Assembly (NCBI GenBank): GCA_009377395.1
Contig: WHUB01000009.1
Coordinates: 472-64,471 of the forward strand
Direction: 5' to 3'
Length of the DNA stretch: 64,000 nt
Source of the DNA: Actinophytocola sp.
GTDB lineage: Bacteria; Actinomycetota; Actinomycetes; Mycobacteriales; Pseudonocardiaceae
In this document: positions 54,658-64,000 of the stretch, in pieces
Numbering within the stretch: the stretch's first letter is position 1
Layout: each line of letters begins with the position of its first letter
Notes under the pieces: generated by a model
The model's database searches: none
What the model saw: the letters and a program-made list of their open reading frames with translations, nothing else
What the model was told of the DNA's origin: nothing
Made by a program: the position numbers and the translations under genes

Positions 54658-55605
54658 TCAGCCGCGGTTGACCGCCTGATCGATCAGATCGGAGTAGATG
54701 GCGCCGATCGACTTGCCGGACGCCTCGATCGCCATCGGCACCGTCGAGGTCTCGGTCAGCCCCGGCGAGATGTTCACCTCGAGGAACTGCACGGTGCCGT
54801 CCTCGGCGACCACGGCGTCGGTGCGCGAGATGTCGCGCAGCCCGAGCAGCTGGTGGGCGGCCACCGCCAACTCGCCGACCGCGCGGGCAGCGTCGTCGGA
54901 CAGCCGCGCCGGGGTGAAGAAGTCGGTCAGCCCGGCCGTGTAGCGGGCGGTGTAGTCGTAGATCCCGCTCTCCGGCACGATCTCGACGGCGGGCAGCGCG
55001 ACCGGCTGGTCGTTCAGCTCGATCACCGTCACCGCGACCTCGGTGCCGGAGACGTAGCGTTCGGCCAGCACGGTCTCGCCGTAGGCGAAGCAGCCGACCA
55101 TGGCCGTCGGCAGCTCGATGGCGTCGGTCACGACTTGGGCCCCGAGCGCGGAACCGCCCTGGTCCGGCTTGAGGATGAGCGGCAGCCCGATGCGGCTGAC
55201 CATCGCGTCGAGCACCGCCTGCGCGCCCAGCTCGCGGAAGGTGCTGTGCGGCAGCACCACCCACTCCGGGGTCGGGTGCCCGGCCTCGAGCAGCTCGGCC
55301 TTCGCGATCGGCTTGTCCCATGCCCGGCGGCAGGCGTGCGCGGTGGTGCCGACGAACGGGATGTCGAGCATTTCGAGGATCGACTGCACCGAGCCGTTCT
55401 CGCCCTCGCCGCCGTGCAGCGCGATCACGGCCGCCGCCGGGCGTTCGGTGCGCAGCCGGGTGATCAGCTCAGCGTCGGTGTCCCACTCCTCGACGTGAAA
55501 CCCCTCGTCGCGCAGCACCGCCGAGAGCCTCCGCCCCGAGCGCAACGAGACGTCGCGTTCATGCGAGAGCCCGCCCGCGAGCACGGCGATGGTTCGATCT
55601 GCCAC
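54658..55605 (-). CDS. D-Ala-D-Ala ligase-like ATP-grasp protein
   Basis: 315 aa, GTG start with AAGGAG about 11 nt upstream. ATP-grasp fold: AVLAGGLSHERDVSLRSGRR, IALHGGEGENGSVQSILEML, PLILKPDQGGSALGAQVV and the metal motif FLEVNISPGLTETSTV. It resembles D-Ala-D-Ala ligases; the actinobacterial copy at this position is usually a second, divergent one beside the main ddl, so the true substrate is uncertain. Possibly cotranscribed with the aminotransferase upstream (45 bp). Confidence 0.85.
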   Translation of the reverse strand: MADRTIAVLAGGLSHERDVSLRSGRRLSAVLRDEGFHVEEWDTDAELITRLRTERPAAAVIALHGGEGENGSVQSILEMLDIPFVGTTAHACRRAWDKPIAKAELLEAGHPTPEWVVLPHSTFRELGAQAVLDAMVSRIGLPLILKPDQGGSALGAQVVTDAIELPTAMVGCFAYGETVLAERYVSGTEVAVTVIELNDQPVALPAVEIVPESGIYDYTARYTAGLTDFFTPARLSDDAARAVGELAVAAHQLLGLRDISRTDAVVAEDGTVQFLEVNISPGLTETSTVPMAIEASGKSIGAIYSDLIDQAVNRG

Positions 55606-55650
55606 GACAGGACAACTCCTTGATTTGACGATGAACGGTGCGCCGGAGCG

Positions 55651-56988
55651 CTAGGCGGTGTCCGGCGACGGCGACTCCGGTCCCGAGGTGAGTCGGGTGT
55701 GGACCGTACCGAAGGTGCGGACCAGCTCCAATTCGGACTCGAGCACTGCCGCCAGCCTACGCACCCCTTCCTTGAGCCGCTCGGGCGTCGGGTAGCAGTA
55801 CGACAGCCGCATCTGCCTGCTGCCGAAGTCGTCGCCGTAGAAGCCGGTGCCCGACGCGTAGGCCACCCGGGCCGTCACCGCGCGCGGCAGCATCGCCTTG
55901 GTGTCCACGCCCTCCGGCACCGTCAGCCACACGTAGAACCCGCCGTCCGGGTGAGTCCAGGTGCAGCCCGGTGGCATGTGCTGCTCCAGCGCGGACAGGA
56001 TGGCGTCCCGGCGCTCCCGGTAGATCTCGCGGAACTTCTTGATCTGGCCCATCCAGTCGTGGGTCGACAGGTACCGCGAGACGAGCAGCTGGTTCAGCGT
56101 CGGCGGGCACAGCGTGGCCGACTCGGCGGCGAGCACCAGCTTCTCCCGCACCGCGTGCGGCGCCAGCACCCAGCCGACCCTGATGCCGGAGGCGAACGTC
56201 TTGGAGAACGACCCGAGGTAGACGACGTTGTCCGGGTCGGTGGCCCGCAGCGCCGGGTAGATCTGGCCGTCGAAGCCGAGCAGCCCGTACGGGTTGTCCT
56301 CGATGACCAGCACGCCGTGCCTGCGGCAGATCTCGAGCACCTGCTCCCGCCGCGACACCGCCATGGTGACGCCGGCCGGGTTGTGGAAGTTCGGGATGGT
56401 GTAAAGGAACTTGACCCGCCTGCCCTGCTTGGCGGTCTGCGTCAGCGCCTCCTCCAGCCGGGCGGGCACCAGGCCGTCGTCGTCCATCTCGACGTGCACG
56501 ACCTGGGCCTGGTACGCGGTGAAGGAGCCGAGCGCGCCGACGTACGACGGCCCCTCGGCGATCACGACGTCGCCGGGGTCGCAGAACAGCCGCGTCACCA
56601 TGTCCAGGCCCATCTGCGAGCCGACCGTCACGACGACGTCGTCCGGGTGCGCCGAGATGTCCTCGAGCGCCATGATCTCGCAGATCTGCTCCCGCAGCTT
56701 CGGCACGCCGTGCGCGGAGCCGTACTGCAGCGCGGTCATGCCGTCCTCGGCGATGGTGTCCGACAGCTGCGTCGCCAGCGACTCCAGCGGCAGCGCGGCG
56801 AGGTTGGGCATCCCGCCCGCCAGCGAGACCACCTCCGGCCTGCTCGCCACCGCGAACAACGCCCTGATCTCGGACGCCGTCATGCCCTCGGTGCGGGCGG
56901 CGTAGCGGTCGAGATGCGGGTCGAGCTTGCGGGGCGCCTGCCCCGCGGGCTCGGAACTCGGGTCAGCTGGAGTCATCTGGCTCGTCAC
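55651..56988 (-). CDS. PLP-dependent class I/II aminotransferase (2-aminoadipate type)
   Basis: 445 aa. Fold-type I enzyme resembling LysN/MocR-C-terminal transaminases: SLAGGMPNLAALPLESLATQ, LQYGSAHGVPKLREQICEIM, VTVGSQMGLDMVTRLFCDPG, LVIEDNPYGLLGFDG, PLP Lys in VVYLGSFSKTFASGIRVGWV. Transfers an amino group between an amino acid and 2-oxo acid in the cytoplasm; substrate unclear. Conserved near parB in related genomes. Confidence 0.88.
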   Translation of the reverse strand: MTSQMTPADPSSEPAGQAPRKLDPHLDRYAARTEGMTASEIRALFAVASRPEVVSLAGGMPNLAALPLESLATQLSDTIAEDGMTALQYGSAHGVPKLREQICEIMALEDISAHPDDVVVTVGSQMGLDMVTRLFCDPGDVVIAEGPSYVGALGSFTAYQAQVVHVEMDDDGLVPARLEEALTQTAKQGRRVKFLYTIPNFHNPAGVTMAVSRREQVLEICRRHGVLVIEDNPYGLLGFDGQIYPALRATDPDNVVYLGSFSKTFASGIRVGWVLAPHAVREKLVLAAESATLCPPTLNQLLVSRYLSTHDWMGQIKKFREIYRERRDAILSALEQHMPPGCTWTHPDGGFYVWLTVPEGVDTKAMLPRAVTARVAYASGTGFYGDDFGSRQMRLSYCYPTPERLKEGVRRLAAVLESELELVRTFGTVHTRLTSGPESPSPDTA

Positions 56989-57224
56989 CTAGGTCGCGGC
57001 AGTCAGTCCATCGAGTGTAACCAGCCCCTGCCGACCAGCGGTGATGACATCGCATCGCGTCACACTCGGGCGCGACGGCTGGCGGTGGCGTGTCGCATCG
57101 GCATATCCTGTCCGGGGCGGTGCGGCGTGCCGTGCTCGACGTGGTGCCGGTGTCATTCCGGCGCCCTCGCAGGCACCCTCGATGCCCGCCCACGCTAGAT
57201 ACTCGCCGGACTCATGGAGGTCCC

Positions 57225-57866
57225 GTGTCGCGCCATGTCGTCGGCATCACGCTCGACAACTTGGAGGACCTGCCCCGGCCCTGCCGCAGATGCGTGTACT
57301 GGGAGATGGCGCCCCACCTCAGGGGCACCGCGGAGGATTTCGGCGAGACCGAGCTGGAGAAGGAAGCCTGGGTGTCCAGCGTGCTGCTGGAGTGGGGCTC
57401 CTGCGGCCGGGTCGCCTACAGCGGCAAGCTGCCGGTCGGGTTCGTGCTCTACGCGCCGCCGAGCGCCGTGCCCCGTGCGGTCGCCTTCCCGACGTCGCCG
57501 CCGAGCCCGGACGCGGTGCTGCTGACGGCTTTTCACGTGCTGCGCGAGTTCCGTGGCGGCGGGCTCGGCAGGCTGCTGGTGCAGGCCGCCGTGCGCGACC
57601 TGGCCCGGCGCGGCGTGAAGGCCGTCGAGGCGTTCGGTGACGCCGATCCCGACGCGGCGGAGCCCGGCAGCCACGACTGCGTCGTGCCGGCGTCGTTCCT
57701 GACCAGCGTCGGCTTCAAGACGGTGCGCCCGCATCACCGCTGGCCGCTGCTGCGGCTCGAGCTGCGCTCGGCGACGTCGTGGAAGGAAGACGTCGAGTCG
57801 GCGCTGGAAGACCTGCTCGGCCAGGTGACGGTGTCGACGGCGGCGCCGCAGCTCAGCAGGCGGTAG
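57225..57866 (+). CDS. GNAT-family N-acetyltransferase
   Basis: 213 aa from GTG 57225 with GGAGG just upstream; ORF 57090 adds an unsupported leader. Seen: EDLPRPCRRCVYWEMAPHLR at the N-terminus, and the acetyl-CoA loop VLREFRGGGLGRLLVQAAVR. A cysteine pair (PCRRCVYWE) is conserved in this group as I recall. Matches the position of Rv3916c between parB and cwlM. Substrate unknown. Confidence 0.85.
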   Translation: MSRHVVGITLDNLEDLPRPCRRCVYWEMAPHLRGTAEDFGETELEKEAWVSSVLLEWGSCGRVAYSGKLPVGFVLYAPPSAVPRAVAFPTSPPSPDAVLLTAFHVLREFRGGGLGRLLVQAAVRDLARRGVKAVEAFGDADPDAAEPGSHDCVVPASFLTSVGFKTVRPHHRWPLLRLELRSATSWKEDVESALEDLLGQVTVSTAAPQLSRR

Positions 57867-57875
57867 CGCGCCGGG

Positions 57876-59024
57876 TCAGTGCTTGGCGAGCTCGTGCCGG
57901 AGGACGTCGGCGAAGGTGAAGGTGCCGGTCGGCTGGTCGTTCTCACCGAGCAGGTACAGCCGTTTGACCGCGATGAGGATGCCCTCGGCGACGGTGTCGC
58001 GGAAGGCGGGATCGGCCAGCCGCGCCCGGTCGGCCTCGTTGGTGAGGTAGCCGATCTCGGCGCGCACCGCCGGACAGCGGGTCAGCCGCAGGATCTCCCA
58101 CGTCTTCGGGTGCACCCGGCAGTCGAGCATCTTGGTGCGCGCGACCAGCTCGCGCTGGATGTAGCCGGCCAGCAGCTCCCCCACGGTGGACGTCGTCCCG
58201 TTGCCGGTGCCGAAGTGGAACATCGCGATGCCGTTGGCGGCCGGTGAGGGGTTCTTGTCGCAGTGCAGTGAGAGGAACAGGTCCGCGCTTGCCTCGTTGG
58301 CGAACGCGGCCCGCTCCGCCTCACTCGGGCCGCGTTGCGGGCCACGGGAGATCAGCGCCTCCATGCCGGTGGCCTTCATCCTGCCTTCGAGCCTGCGGGC
58401 GAGGTCCCACGCGATGTCGGCCTCCCGCACCCCGGCGACCTGGACGCCCGTGTCGTCGCCGCCGTGACCGGGGTCGATGACGATGCGCTTGCCGCGCAGC
58501 CGGGGGCCCGCCCGCCGCACCTCCTCCTGCTCGCGCAGGAACACCGGCCTGCCGCCGCGCGCCCGGGGCGAGAGCTGCTTGAGCGCCCGCACCGTCGCGG
58601 CGCCGCACATGCCGTCGACCTGCAGGCCGTAGTCGCGCTGGAAGCTGCGCAGCGCCTGCTCGGTGCGCGCGCCGAAGACGCCGTCCGGCCTGCCCGCGTC
58701 GTAGCCGAGCTCGGTGAGCCGCTCCTGCAACGTGAACACGTCGTCGCCGTGCACCTGGGCGGACATCAGGTAGGCGAGCGGTCTGCTGCCGAGGTGGTAG
58801 CTGGCGCCACGCAGCGCCCGATACGTCGCCGGTCCCACGATGCCGTCGGTCAACAGCCCTCTGTGTTGCTGGAAAGTGCGCACGGCGTGCTCGACGTCGC
58901 CGTCGAAGGCGACGTGCTGGGCGCCGTCGGAGCCGTTCGGCAGGGTCAGCAGGCCCAAGCCGATCAGCAGGGACCTGATCTCGGCGACGTCGGGTCCGAC
59001 ATCACCGCGGCGGAGTACCCGCAT
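57876..59024 (-). CDS. cwlM: CwlM-type N-acetylmuramoyl-L-alanine amidase homologue
   Basis: 382 aa from ATG 59024 with GAGGAGTGC upstream. Two peptidoglycan-binding repeats (RRGDVGPDVAEIRSLLIGLG, HGDDVFTLQERLTELGYDAG) precede an Amidase_3 domain with zinc ligands in KRIVIDPGHGGDDTG, SLHCDKNPSP and AVRAEIGYLTNEADR. There is no signal peptide, agreeing with mycobacterial CwlM, an essential cytoplasmic regulator of MurA rather than a wall hydrolase. The transcript is separated from trxA by a terminator. Confidence 0.9.
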   Translation of the reverse strand: MRVLRRGDVGPDVAEIRSLLIGLGLLTLPNGSDGAQHVAFDGDVEHAVRTFQQHRGLLTDGIVGPATYRALRGASYHLGSRPLAYLMSAQVHGDDVFTLQERLTELGYDAGRPDGVFGARTEQALRSFQRDYGLQVDGMCGAATVRALKQLSPRARGGRPVFLREQEEVRRAGPRLRGKRIVIDPGHGGDDTGVQVAGVREADIAWDLARRLEGRMKATGMEALISRGPQRGPSEAERAAFANEASADLFLSLHCDKNPSPAANGIAMFHFGTGNGTTSTVGELLAGYIQRELVARTKMLDCRVHPKTWEILRLTRCPAVRAEIGYLTNEADRARLADPAFRDTVAEGILIAVKRLYLLGENDQPTGTFTFADVLRHELAKH

Positions 59025-59229
59025 GCACTCCTCGCTCTTTCCGTGTGCGCCAGCATTCACCGAAGAAGAGGTGAACCCCGAGTCATTCTCGGGAGTTCCA
59101 TTGTGCCTTGTGAACCCAGCGTGAACGCGCAGGGAGGGTGGGCGCGTGCGGGATTGCGGCCCTATGGACCAACGGGTCGCGGGTTCGGCCCACACTCAGT
59201 GCTCGTCAGCGGCCGGTCACCACAGACAA

Positions 59230-59271
59230 GGTCACCACCGGACGCCGCGCGAGCGACGAGTGGTGGTGACC
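59230..59271 (-). terminator. Hairpin terminator after trxBA
   Basis: GGTCACCACC at 59230-59239 pairs with GGTGGTGACC at 59262-59271, with flanking CACAG/CTGTG able to extend the stem. It lies 50 bp after the trxA stop and 200 bp before cwlM. Confidence 0.75.
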
Positions 59272-59321
59272 CTGTGTGATTTCCGTCTGTCAGTACGTGC
59301 CGGTAACTGGCGCGGCTGAGC

Positions 59322-59651
59322 CTAGTTGAGGACGTCGGAGAGGTCGTTGAGCAGCGCGGCCTTGGCCTTGGCTCCGACGATCTGCTTGACCGGCTTGCCG
59401 TCCTGGAACAGGATCAGCGTCGGCACCGACATGACCTGGAAGTCCCGCGCGGTGCCGGGGTTCTGGTCGATGTCGAGCTTGGCGACCGTCAGCTTGTCGG
59501 CGTGCTCGCTCGCGATCTCCTCCAGCACCGGGGCGACCATCTTGCACGGGCCGCACCAGGTGGCCCAGAAGTCGACCAGGACGGGCTTGTCGCTGCCGAG
59601 GACGTCGGACTTGAAGCTGTCGTCGGTGACGGTGACGGTGGAACCGGCCAT
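59322..59651 (-). CDS. trxA: Thioredoxin
   Basis: 109 aa. Active site FWATWCGPCKMVAPVL, cis-proline in VMSVPTLILFQDGK. Cytoplasmic disulfide reductant recharged by the TrxB encoded 35 bp upstream. SD AAAGGAG precedes the ATG. Confidence 0.98.
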   Translation of the reverse strand: MAGSTVTVTDDSFKSDVLGSDKPVLVDFWATWCGPCKMVAPVLEEIASEHADKLTVAKLDIDQNPGTARDFQVMSVPTLILFQDGKPVKQIVGAKAKAALLNDLSDVLN

Positions 59652-59686
59652 CGAATTTTCTCCTTTGTCGGTTGTGCTGTCGTGTG

Positions 59687-60691
59687 TCAGTCCGCTGCGG
59701 GCGCGGTGGCGGCGTAGCCACCGCCCACCATTTCCGCCGTCTCATGGGCGGACTCCGGCCCGCCGTGCTCGGCGAGCCAGCGCTCCGCGTCGATCGCGGC
59801 CGAGCAGCCGGTGCCCGCCGCCGTGATCGCCTGCCGGTAGGTGCTGTCGACGAGGTCGCCGCAGGCGAACACGCCGTCGAGGTTGGTGTAGGTGCTCCTG
59901 CCCTGGGTGAGCACGTAGCCCACTTCGTCGGTCTCCACCTGCCCCTTGGCCAGGTCGCTGCGCGGGTCGTGGCCGATGGCGACGAAGAAGCCGCTGACGT
60001 CCAGCGTCGACTCCTCGCCGGTGACGGTGTCGGTGAGCCGCAGCCCCTTCACCGTGCCGTCGCCGATGACCTCGTTTACCTGCGAGTTCAGCTGCCACTT
60101 GATCTTCTCGTTGGCGCGGGCGCGCTCCAGCATGATCTTGGAGGCGCGGAACTCGTCGCGCCGGTGGATGATCGTGACGCTGCGGGCGAACTTCGTCAGG
60201 AAGGTGGCCTCCTCCATGGCGGAGTCGCCGCCGCCGACGACCGCGATGTCGTGGTCGCGGAAGAAGAACCCGTCGCAGGTCGCGCAGGAGGACACGCCTC
60301 GGCCCAGCAGCTCCTGCTCGCCCGGCACGTACAGGTAGCGCGGCTCGGCGCCCATCGCGAGGACGACGGTCCGCGCGGCGTAGCGCTGCCCGTTGGCCGT
60401 GACGTACTTGACCGGGCCGGTCAGGTCGAGCTGCTCGACGTCCTCGGACCGCAGCTCGGCGCCGAACCGCTCCGCCTGCGCGCGCATCTCGTCCATCAGC
60501 TCGGGCCCCTGGATGCCGTCCCGGAAGCCGGGGTAGTTCTCGACCTCCGTCGTGGTCATCAGGGCGCCACCGAACTGGGAGCCCTCGAACACCAGCGGCT
60601 CCAGCTGGGCGCGGCCGGCGTAGACCGCCGCCGTGTAACCGGCGGGCCCAGAGCCCACGATGATCACGTTACGTACGTCTTCGGCTGCCAC
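59687..60691 (-). CDS. trxB: Thioredoxin reductase
   Basis: 334 aa. FAD motif [20 protein letters not shown], redox-active [18 protein letters not shown] motif [17 protein letters not shown], and [20 protein letters not shown] near the end. Forms the trxB-trxA operon; the sigM-anti-sigma pair is just upstream. Confidence 0.97.
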   Translation of the reverse strand: MAAEDVRNVIIVGSGPAGYTAAVYAGRAQLEPLVFEGSQFGGALMTTTEVENYPGFRDGIQGPELMDEMRAQAERFGAELRSEDVEQLDLTGPVKYVTANGQRYAARTVVLAMGAEPRYLYVPGEQELLGRGVSSCATCDGFFFRDHDIAVVGGGDSAMEEATFLTKFARSVTIIHRRDEFRASKIMLERARANEKIKWQLNSQVNEVIGDGTVKGLRLTDTVTGEESTLDVSGFFVAIGHDPRSDLAKGQVETDEVGYVLTQGRSTYTNLDGVFACGDLVDSTYRQAITAAGTGCSAAIDAERWLAEHGGPESAHETAEMVGGGYAATAPAAD

Positions 60692-60804
60692 CAGGGACCT
60701 CCGCTCGCGCCCCGTGCCGGGGTCTGATCGTTTGCTGTAGGGGACAACACGATCGTATGCGCCGTTGTTCCCCTGCCGTCGGTGGCACGGGACACGCGGC
60801 AGGG

Positions 60805-61581
60805 TTACCCGCCGACGACCTCGTCGAAAAGCATGCCCGGGTTGCCCTCGCCGCAGTAGGCGGGGAACGCGAGCATCCGGTACCGCGCCAGCTCGCCGGT
60901 GGTGAACACGACGAGCACGGCGCGTTCGCCGTCCACCGTGGCGGGCCGGACGCCGAGCAGCTCGTCGTCGATGGCGATCTGGTTGGCCCGCAGGCAGGCG
61001 TCGAGTCCCGCCCGGTCGCCGAACGGGCCGAAGTCGGTGACGCCGATGGTCTTGTTCGCGCCCGCCCCGACGTCGTCGCGGCTCAGCGACAGCGCCTGGC
61101 CCGCGTCCGGCTTGGCGGGGTCGTCATCGGCGAGCGGGGTGCCCTGCGTGCTCGGCGACGGCAGCGCGATGGCGACCGCCGCGATGACGGCGGCGGCCGC
61201 CGTCAGCAGTCCCGCTCCCCAGCCGAGCTGCCGGTTCCGGCGTCGCCGTGCCTGGGCCAGGTCGGTCACCTGCGTGTACGGCTGCGGCGGCATCGGCGGT
61301 GCCACCGCCGGTTGGTGCGCCGTCGAGGGAAAGATCCGTGCCCGCTCGGCGGCCAGTGCCGCGTCGATGCGGGCGGCGACGTCCTCGGGCATCGGCGCCG
61401 GGGGCGCCTCCCGCAGCCCAGCCAGCTCGGCCCGGGTCGTGGTGAGCGCGTCGAGCACCGCCATCGCGTCCTGGTCCTCGCGCACCCGGGACCACATCTC
61501 GGCCGCCGCCGCGTCGTCGAGCGCGCCCGCGTGCATCTCGGCGAGCTGGTCGACCGTCCACGGCCGGTCCGGGTCAGGCAT
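60805..61581 (-). CDS. Membrane-anchored anti-sigma factor for SigM
   Basis: 258 aa from ATG 61581 with GGGAGGG upstream; the start overlaps the sigM stop by 8 nt. The N-terminal cytoplasmic part ([32 protein letters not shown]) should bind SigM. One membrane helix ([16 protein letters not shown]) leads to an outer domain of about 110 residues. No zinc-binding HxxxCxxC motif. It corresponds to Rv3912. Confidence 0.88.
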   Translation of the reverse strand: MPDPDRPWTVDQLAEMHAGALDDAAAAEMWSRVREDQDAMAVLDALTTTRAELAGLREAPPAPMPEDVAARIDAALAAERARIFPSTAHQPAVAPPMPPQPYTQVTDLAQARRRRNRQLGWGAGLLTAAAAVIAAVAIALPSPSTQGTPLADDDPAKPDAGQALSLSRDDVGAGANKTIGVTDFGPFGDRAGLDACLRANQIAIDDELLGVRPATVDGERAVLVVFTTGELARYRMLAFPAYCGEGNPGMLFDEVVGG

Positions 61582-62179
61582 TGTCCCTCCCTGTGCGTTC
61601 GTGAGGTGGGACGTTCGCATTCGCATCGGGGTTCCGCAGCTGCTGAAGAACCTTCGCCAGTTTCGCGCGGCCGCGGGCGCAGCGGCTTTTCACGGTGCCC
61701 TCGGCGATGCCGAGCAGCGACGCCGTCTCGGCGACCGAGTAGCCCTCGACGTCGACCAGCACGATCGGCACCCGCTGCTCGTCCGGCAGCGCGGCGAGCG
61801 CGTCGGAGATGATCATGCGGGTCTCGCGCTGCGCCATGGAGTCGCCCGGTGCGGCGGGCTCGCGGTACCCGTCGGTCTCCGGCAGCGGCACCGTCGGCCG
61901 TGACTGACGTTTCCTGATCCGGTCGAGGCAGGCGTTGACGACGATCCGGTGCAGCCAGGTGCTGACCGCCGACTCGGCGCGGAACGTGGCCGCGGCCCGG
62001 AACGCCGAGATGAACGCGTCCTGCAGCGCGTCGGCCGCCTCCTCGTGATCGCGCATGGTGCGCAGCGCGACCGCCCACATCCGGTCCCGGTGACGCCGGA
62101 CGATCTCGCCGAACGCGGTGGGGTCGCCAGCGGCATGGGCGGCGATCAGATCGGCGTCCGTAGGGGCGGCTGCGGTCAC
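61574..62179 (-). CDS. sigM: ECF RNA polymerase sigma factor SigM
   Basis: 201 aa. Region 2 (MRDHEEAADALQDAFISAFR, STWLHRIVVNACLDRIRKRQ) and region 4 (LPDEQRVPIVLVDVEGYSVA, ETASLLGIAEGTVKSRCARG) are complete. Held at the membrane by the overlapping anti-sigma gene product. A self-regulated promoter probably lies in the 133 bp upstream, but I could not assign boxes. Confidence 0.93.
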   Translation of the reverse strand: MTAAAPTDADLIAAHAAGDPTAFGEIVRRHRDRMWAVALRTMRDHEEAADALQDAFISAFRAAATFRAESAVSTWLHRIVVNACLDRIRKRQSRPTVPLPETDGYREPAAPGDSMAQRETRMIISDALAALPDEQRVPIVLVDVEGYSVAETASLLGIAEGTVKSRCARGRAKLAKVLQQLRNPDANANVPPHERTGRDNA

Positions 62180-62312
62180 GGTCAGAGCCTACTAAGTGCG
62201 CCCAAAGCGGTGCCGGTAGATGCCAATCCGACCCAAAAGTCAGCCTGACTGGCTGATCAAACAAGTGTGCCAGTCGCCTGACTTTCGGTCTTCTTGGCAA
62301 TTCGCCCGGTAG

Positions 62313-63980
62313 TCACGACGGGACGCGGTAGAACTTCAGGTCGCCGATCTCGGACTGAAACTGTCCCACCGGCCCGCCGAGCCGGGTGAGCCAGACGATG
62401 ACGTGCGACGTCCTCGGCTTGCCTGCCACCGTGATCGGCGTCGCGCCCTCCGGCAGGTCTTCCGGGCCCGCCACCAGCCGGGAGCTCTCGAGGTACGGGT
62501 TGGACATGTCGGCGACCCTGATCTCGACCCGGGTGCCCTCGGTCGCGCCGAGGATCCGCACCTTCGACAGCCTGATCGGCTCGTCGAAGCTGACCGACAG
62601 CCCCACCCCGCTCTTGAGCGCGGGCAGTTGCTGCTGGTACTGGTCGGTCTGCCATGGCGTGGCCGGGTTGCCGTCGATCGCGGCGGCCGCGAGCTCGACG
62701 TAGTCGCCGGTGCCCTCCGGGTTGTAGACCTCGATCGACGACGGCCGCACCGGCACCGCGGCCGGCTTCGGTTTCGGCGGTGGTGGCGGCGACGGTTTCG
62801 GCTGCGTAGTGCCCGGCCCGTTCGCGGCGACGTTCATGTTGGGGCCGGTCGCGCCCTCGTCCCCCGAGAAGAAGCTGATCATCGAGAGGCCGATCCAGGC
62901 GAGGATGCCGACGGCGGTGACGACCAGCCCGGTCGCCCATACCGCGACCCGCTTGCGCTGGGCCGCGTCGCTGACCGGCCGCTTGGTCGTCCACACCCCG
63001 CCGTCCGGGTCGGTGGCGGGCCCGGGGTCGGCACCGTCCGCCGATGCCGCGGCCCTGCGCTCCTCGGTCACGCTGACCTGGCGCAGCACCCGAAGGAACG
63101 CCGCGCTGGTGCGGATGCCGCCCTCGCCGCCGTCGGACAACGTCCGCACCGCGAGCGAGGACAGCTCGGCGGGCACCGTGGGCTGGATCGAGCGCGGCGG
63201 CACGACGCCACCGTGGGGCGCGTGCGGGGCGGGCGCGATCGCGGCGGGCCCGCCGTGGAGCGGCCAGCGGGCGGTCAGCAGCAGGTACAACACCGCGCCG
63301 AGCGCCTTGATGTCGTCGCGCAGCGTCGTCTCGGGCAGCGGGCCGGGGAACGCCAGCCGCAGCTGGCCGTCCCGTCCCCGCCGGATGCGCTGCGGGTGGT
63401 CGAGGCCGAGCACGAGTCCGGAGCGGTGTGCCCGCTCGACGGCGTCGACCAGGCTGTCGATCATGCGGCAAGCCATGATCGGGTGCACCGGCCCCTCGTT
63501 GACGATGTCGATGAGGTCGGTGCCCTTGCTCCACTCGGCGACCACGATCCCGTGCAGGCCCTCCCCGGCGGCGATGCCGCTGCCGGGCGTCAGGACGTCG
63601 AGCACCCGCGCGACGTGGGGGTGGGTGAACTGGGCGGTGTGGGCGGCGCGTTCCAGGGTGCGGCGGGCCTCCCTGGCCGCGTCGAGGTCGGCCTGGTCAC
63701 CGACGATGAGGGTGAGCGCGACGTCGCGGTGGAGCTGGCCGTCGCGCGCCCGCCAGAAGTGCGAACTCGCCCGCTCGTCGACGCCGAGCTGCGCGAGCAG
63801 CCGGTAGCGGCCGTCGCCGACGACCGCGCCGGGCGACAGCGAACCACCCGTGGTTCTGATGCTGGTCCGCGGCACGCCGTCCGGCCGCTCGCTCCGCCTG
63901 GTCTCCACCGCCTCCGACAACCTCCGTGTCCGCTCTCTACCTGGGCAAGAAGAGCCCTCCGGCGCCATGTTTCTCATCAT
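62313..63980 (-). CDS. MurJ-associated pseudokinase with discoidin-like outer domain
   Basis: 555 aa. After a polar leader, residues 50-310 follow a Ser/Thr kinase fold (DGRYRLLAQLGVDERASSHF, LVDAVERAHRSGLVLGLDHP) but the catalytic HRD and DFG motifs are lost (LVLGLDHPQRIRRG and LAFPG). One membrane helix (VWATGLVVTAVGILAWIGL) and a Pro-rich stalk lead to a C-terminal F5/8C-like domain (WQTDQYQQQLPALKSGVGLS). In M. tuberculosis these parts are fused to MurJ (Rv3910); here they are a separate gene, with murJ expected beyond the right edge. The start is uncertain. Confidence 0.85.
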   Translation of the reverse strand: MMRNMAPEGSSCPGRERTRRLSEAVETRRSERPDGVPRTSIRTTGGSLSPGAVVGDGRYRLLAQLGVDERASSHFWRARDGQLHRDVALTLIVGDQADLDAAREARRTLERAAHTAQFTHPHVARVLDVLTPGSGIAAGEGLHGIVVAEWSKGTDLIDIVNEGPVHPIMACRMIDSLVDAVERAHRSGLVLGLDHPQRIRRGRDGQLRLAFPGPLPETTLRDDIKALGAVLYLLLTARWPLHGGPAAIAPAPHAPHGGVVPPRSIQPTVPAELSSLAVRTLSDGGEGGIRTSAAFLRVLRQVSVTEERRAAASADGADPGPATDPDGGVWTTKRPVSDAAQRKRVAVWATGLVVTAVGILAWIGLSMISFFSGDEGATGPNMNVAANGPGTTQPKPSPPPPPKPKPAAVPVRPSSIEVYNPEGTGDYVELAAAAIDGNPATPWQTDQYQQQLPALKSGVGLSVSFDEPIRLSKVRILGATEGTRVEIRVADMSNPYLESSRLVAGPEDLPEGATPITVAGKPRTSHVIVWLTRLGGPVGQFQSEIGDLKFYRVPS

Positions 63981-64000
63981 CGAGAGTACGGCAAACGCGC

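Overview
The window looks like a high-GC actinobacterial chromosome, most likely from the Pseudonocardiales. The evidence is the conserved origin region (rpmH, dnaA, dnaN, recF, gyrB, gyrA), ParABS, a bacterial proteasome activator, WhiB and DUF3566 proteins, and envelope genes typical of arabinogalactan-walled actinobacteria (wzm, wzt, glfT1 and an MptB-like mannosyltransferase). Much of the gene order recalls the Mycobacterium tuberculosis blocks Rv3777-Rv3783 and Rv3910-Rv0007; this comparison is from memory, because no database search was possible.

Layout. (1) 0.5-13.6 kb: M28 peptidase, quinone oxidoreductase, class V aminotransferase-like protein, Bpa, lytic transglycosylase, a pyruvyltransferase plus PseG-like pair, a coiled-coil protein, the galactan exporter Wzm/Wzt, GlfT1 and a methyltransferase. 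(2) 13.6-22.9 kb: a looser accessory stretch with a decayed MerR gene, a HesB/IscA-like gene, a molybdate operon in which ATPase and binding protein are one polypeptide (modC-TM-modA, modB, a tyrosine-phosphatase-like protein, divergent LysR), and a truncated PP2C phosphatase with an RsbW-like kinase. (3) about 23-34 kb: an actinomycete integrative and conjugative element (AICE) at the 3' end of tRNA-Ile. It carries a GntR regulator with a glycosyltransferase, small membrane and WhiB proteins, SpdB, an FtsK/TraB translocase, a Prim-Pol replicase, an AAA ATPase, excisionase and integrase. Three clusters of short repeats in it look like cis sites for transfer, replication and excision control. 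(4) 34-48 kb: DUF3566, gyrA, gyrB, DciA-like, recF, gnd, dnaN, oriC, then a CGNR zinc-finger gene and a mannosyltransferase lying between oriC and dnaA. (5) 48-64 kb: rpmH, rnpA, yidD, yidC, jag, two parS sites, rsmG, parA, parB, then a D-Ala ligase-like gene, aminotransferase, GNAT, CwlM-type amidase, trxA/trxB, anti-sigma factor, sigM and a pseudokinase that should follow a murJ gene just beyond the right edge.

The core genes serve replication, segregation, membrane insertion and cell-wall assembly. The most unusual items are the ModC-ModA fusion, the AICE repeat arrays, the genes separating oriC from dnaA, and a class V aminotransferase-like protein without the usual PLP lysine. Starts were moved inside long ORFs where a Shine-Dalgarno sequence or family length favoured it.
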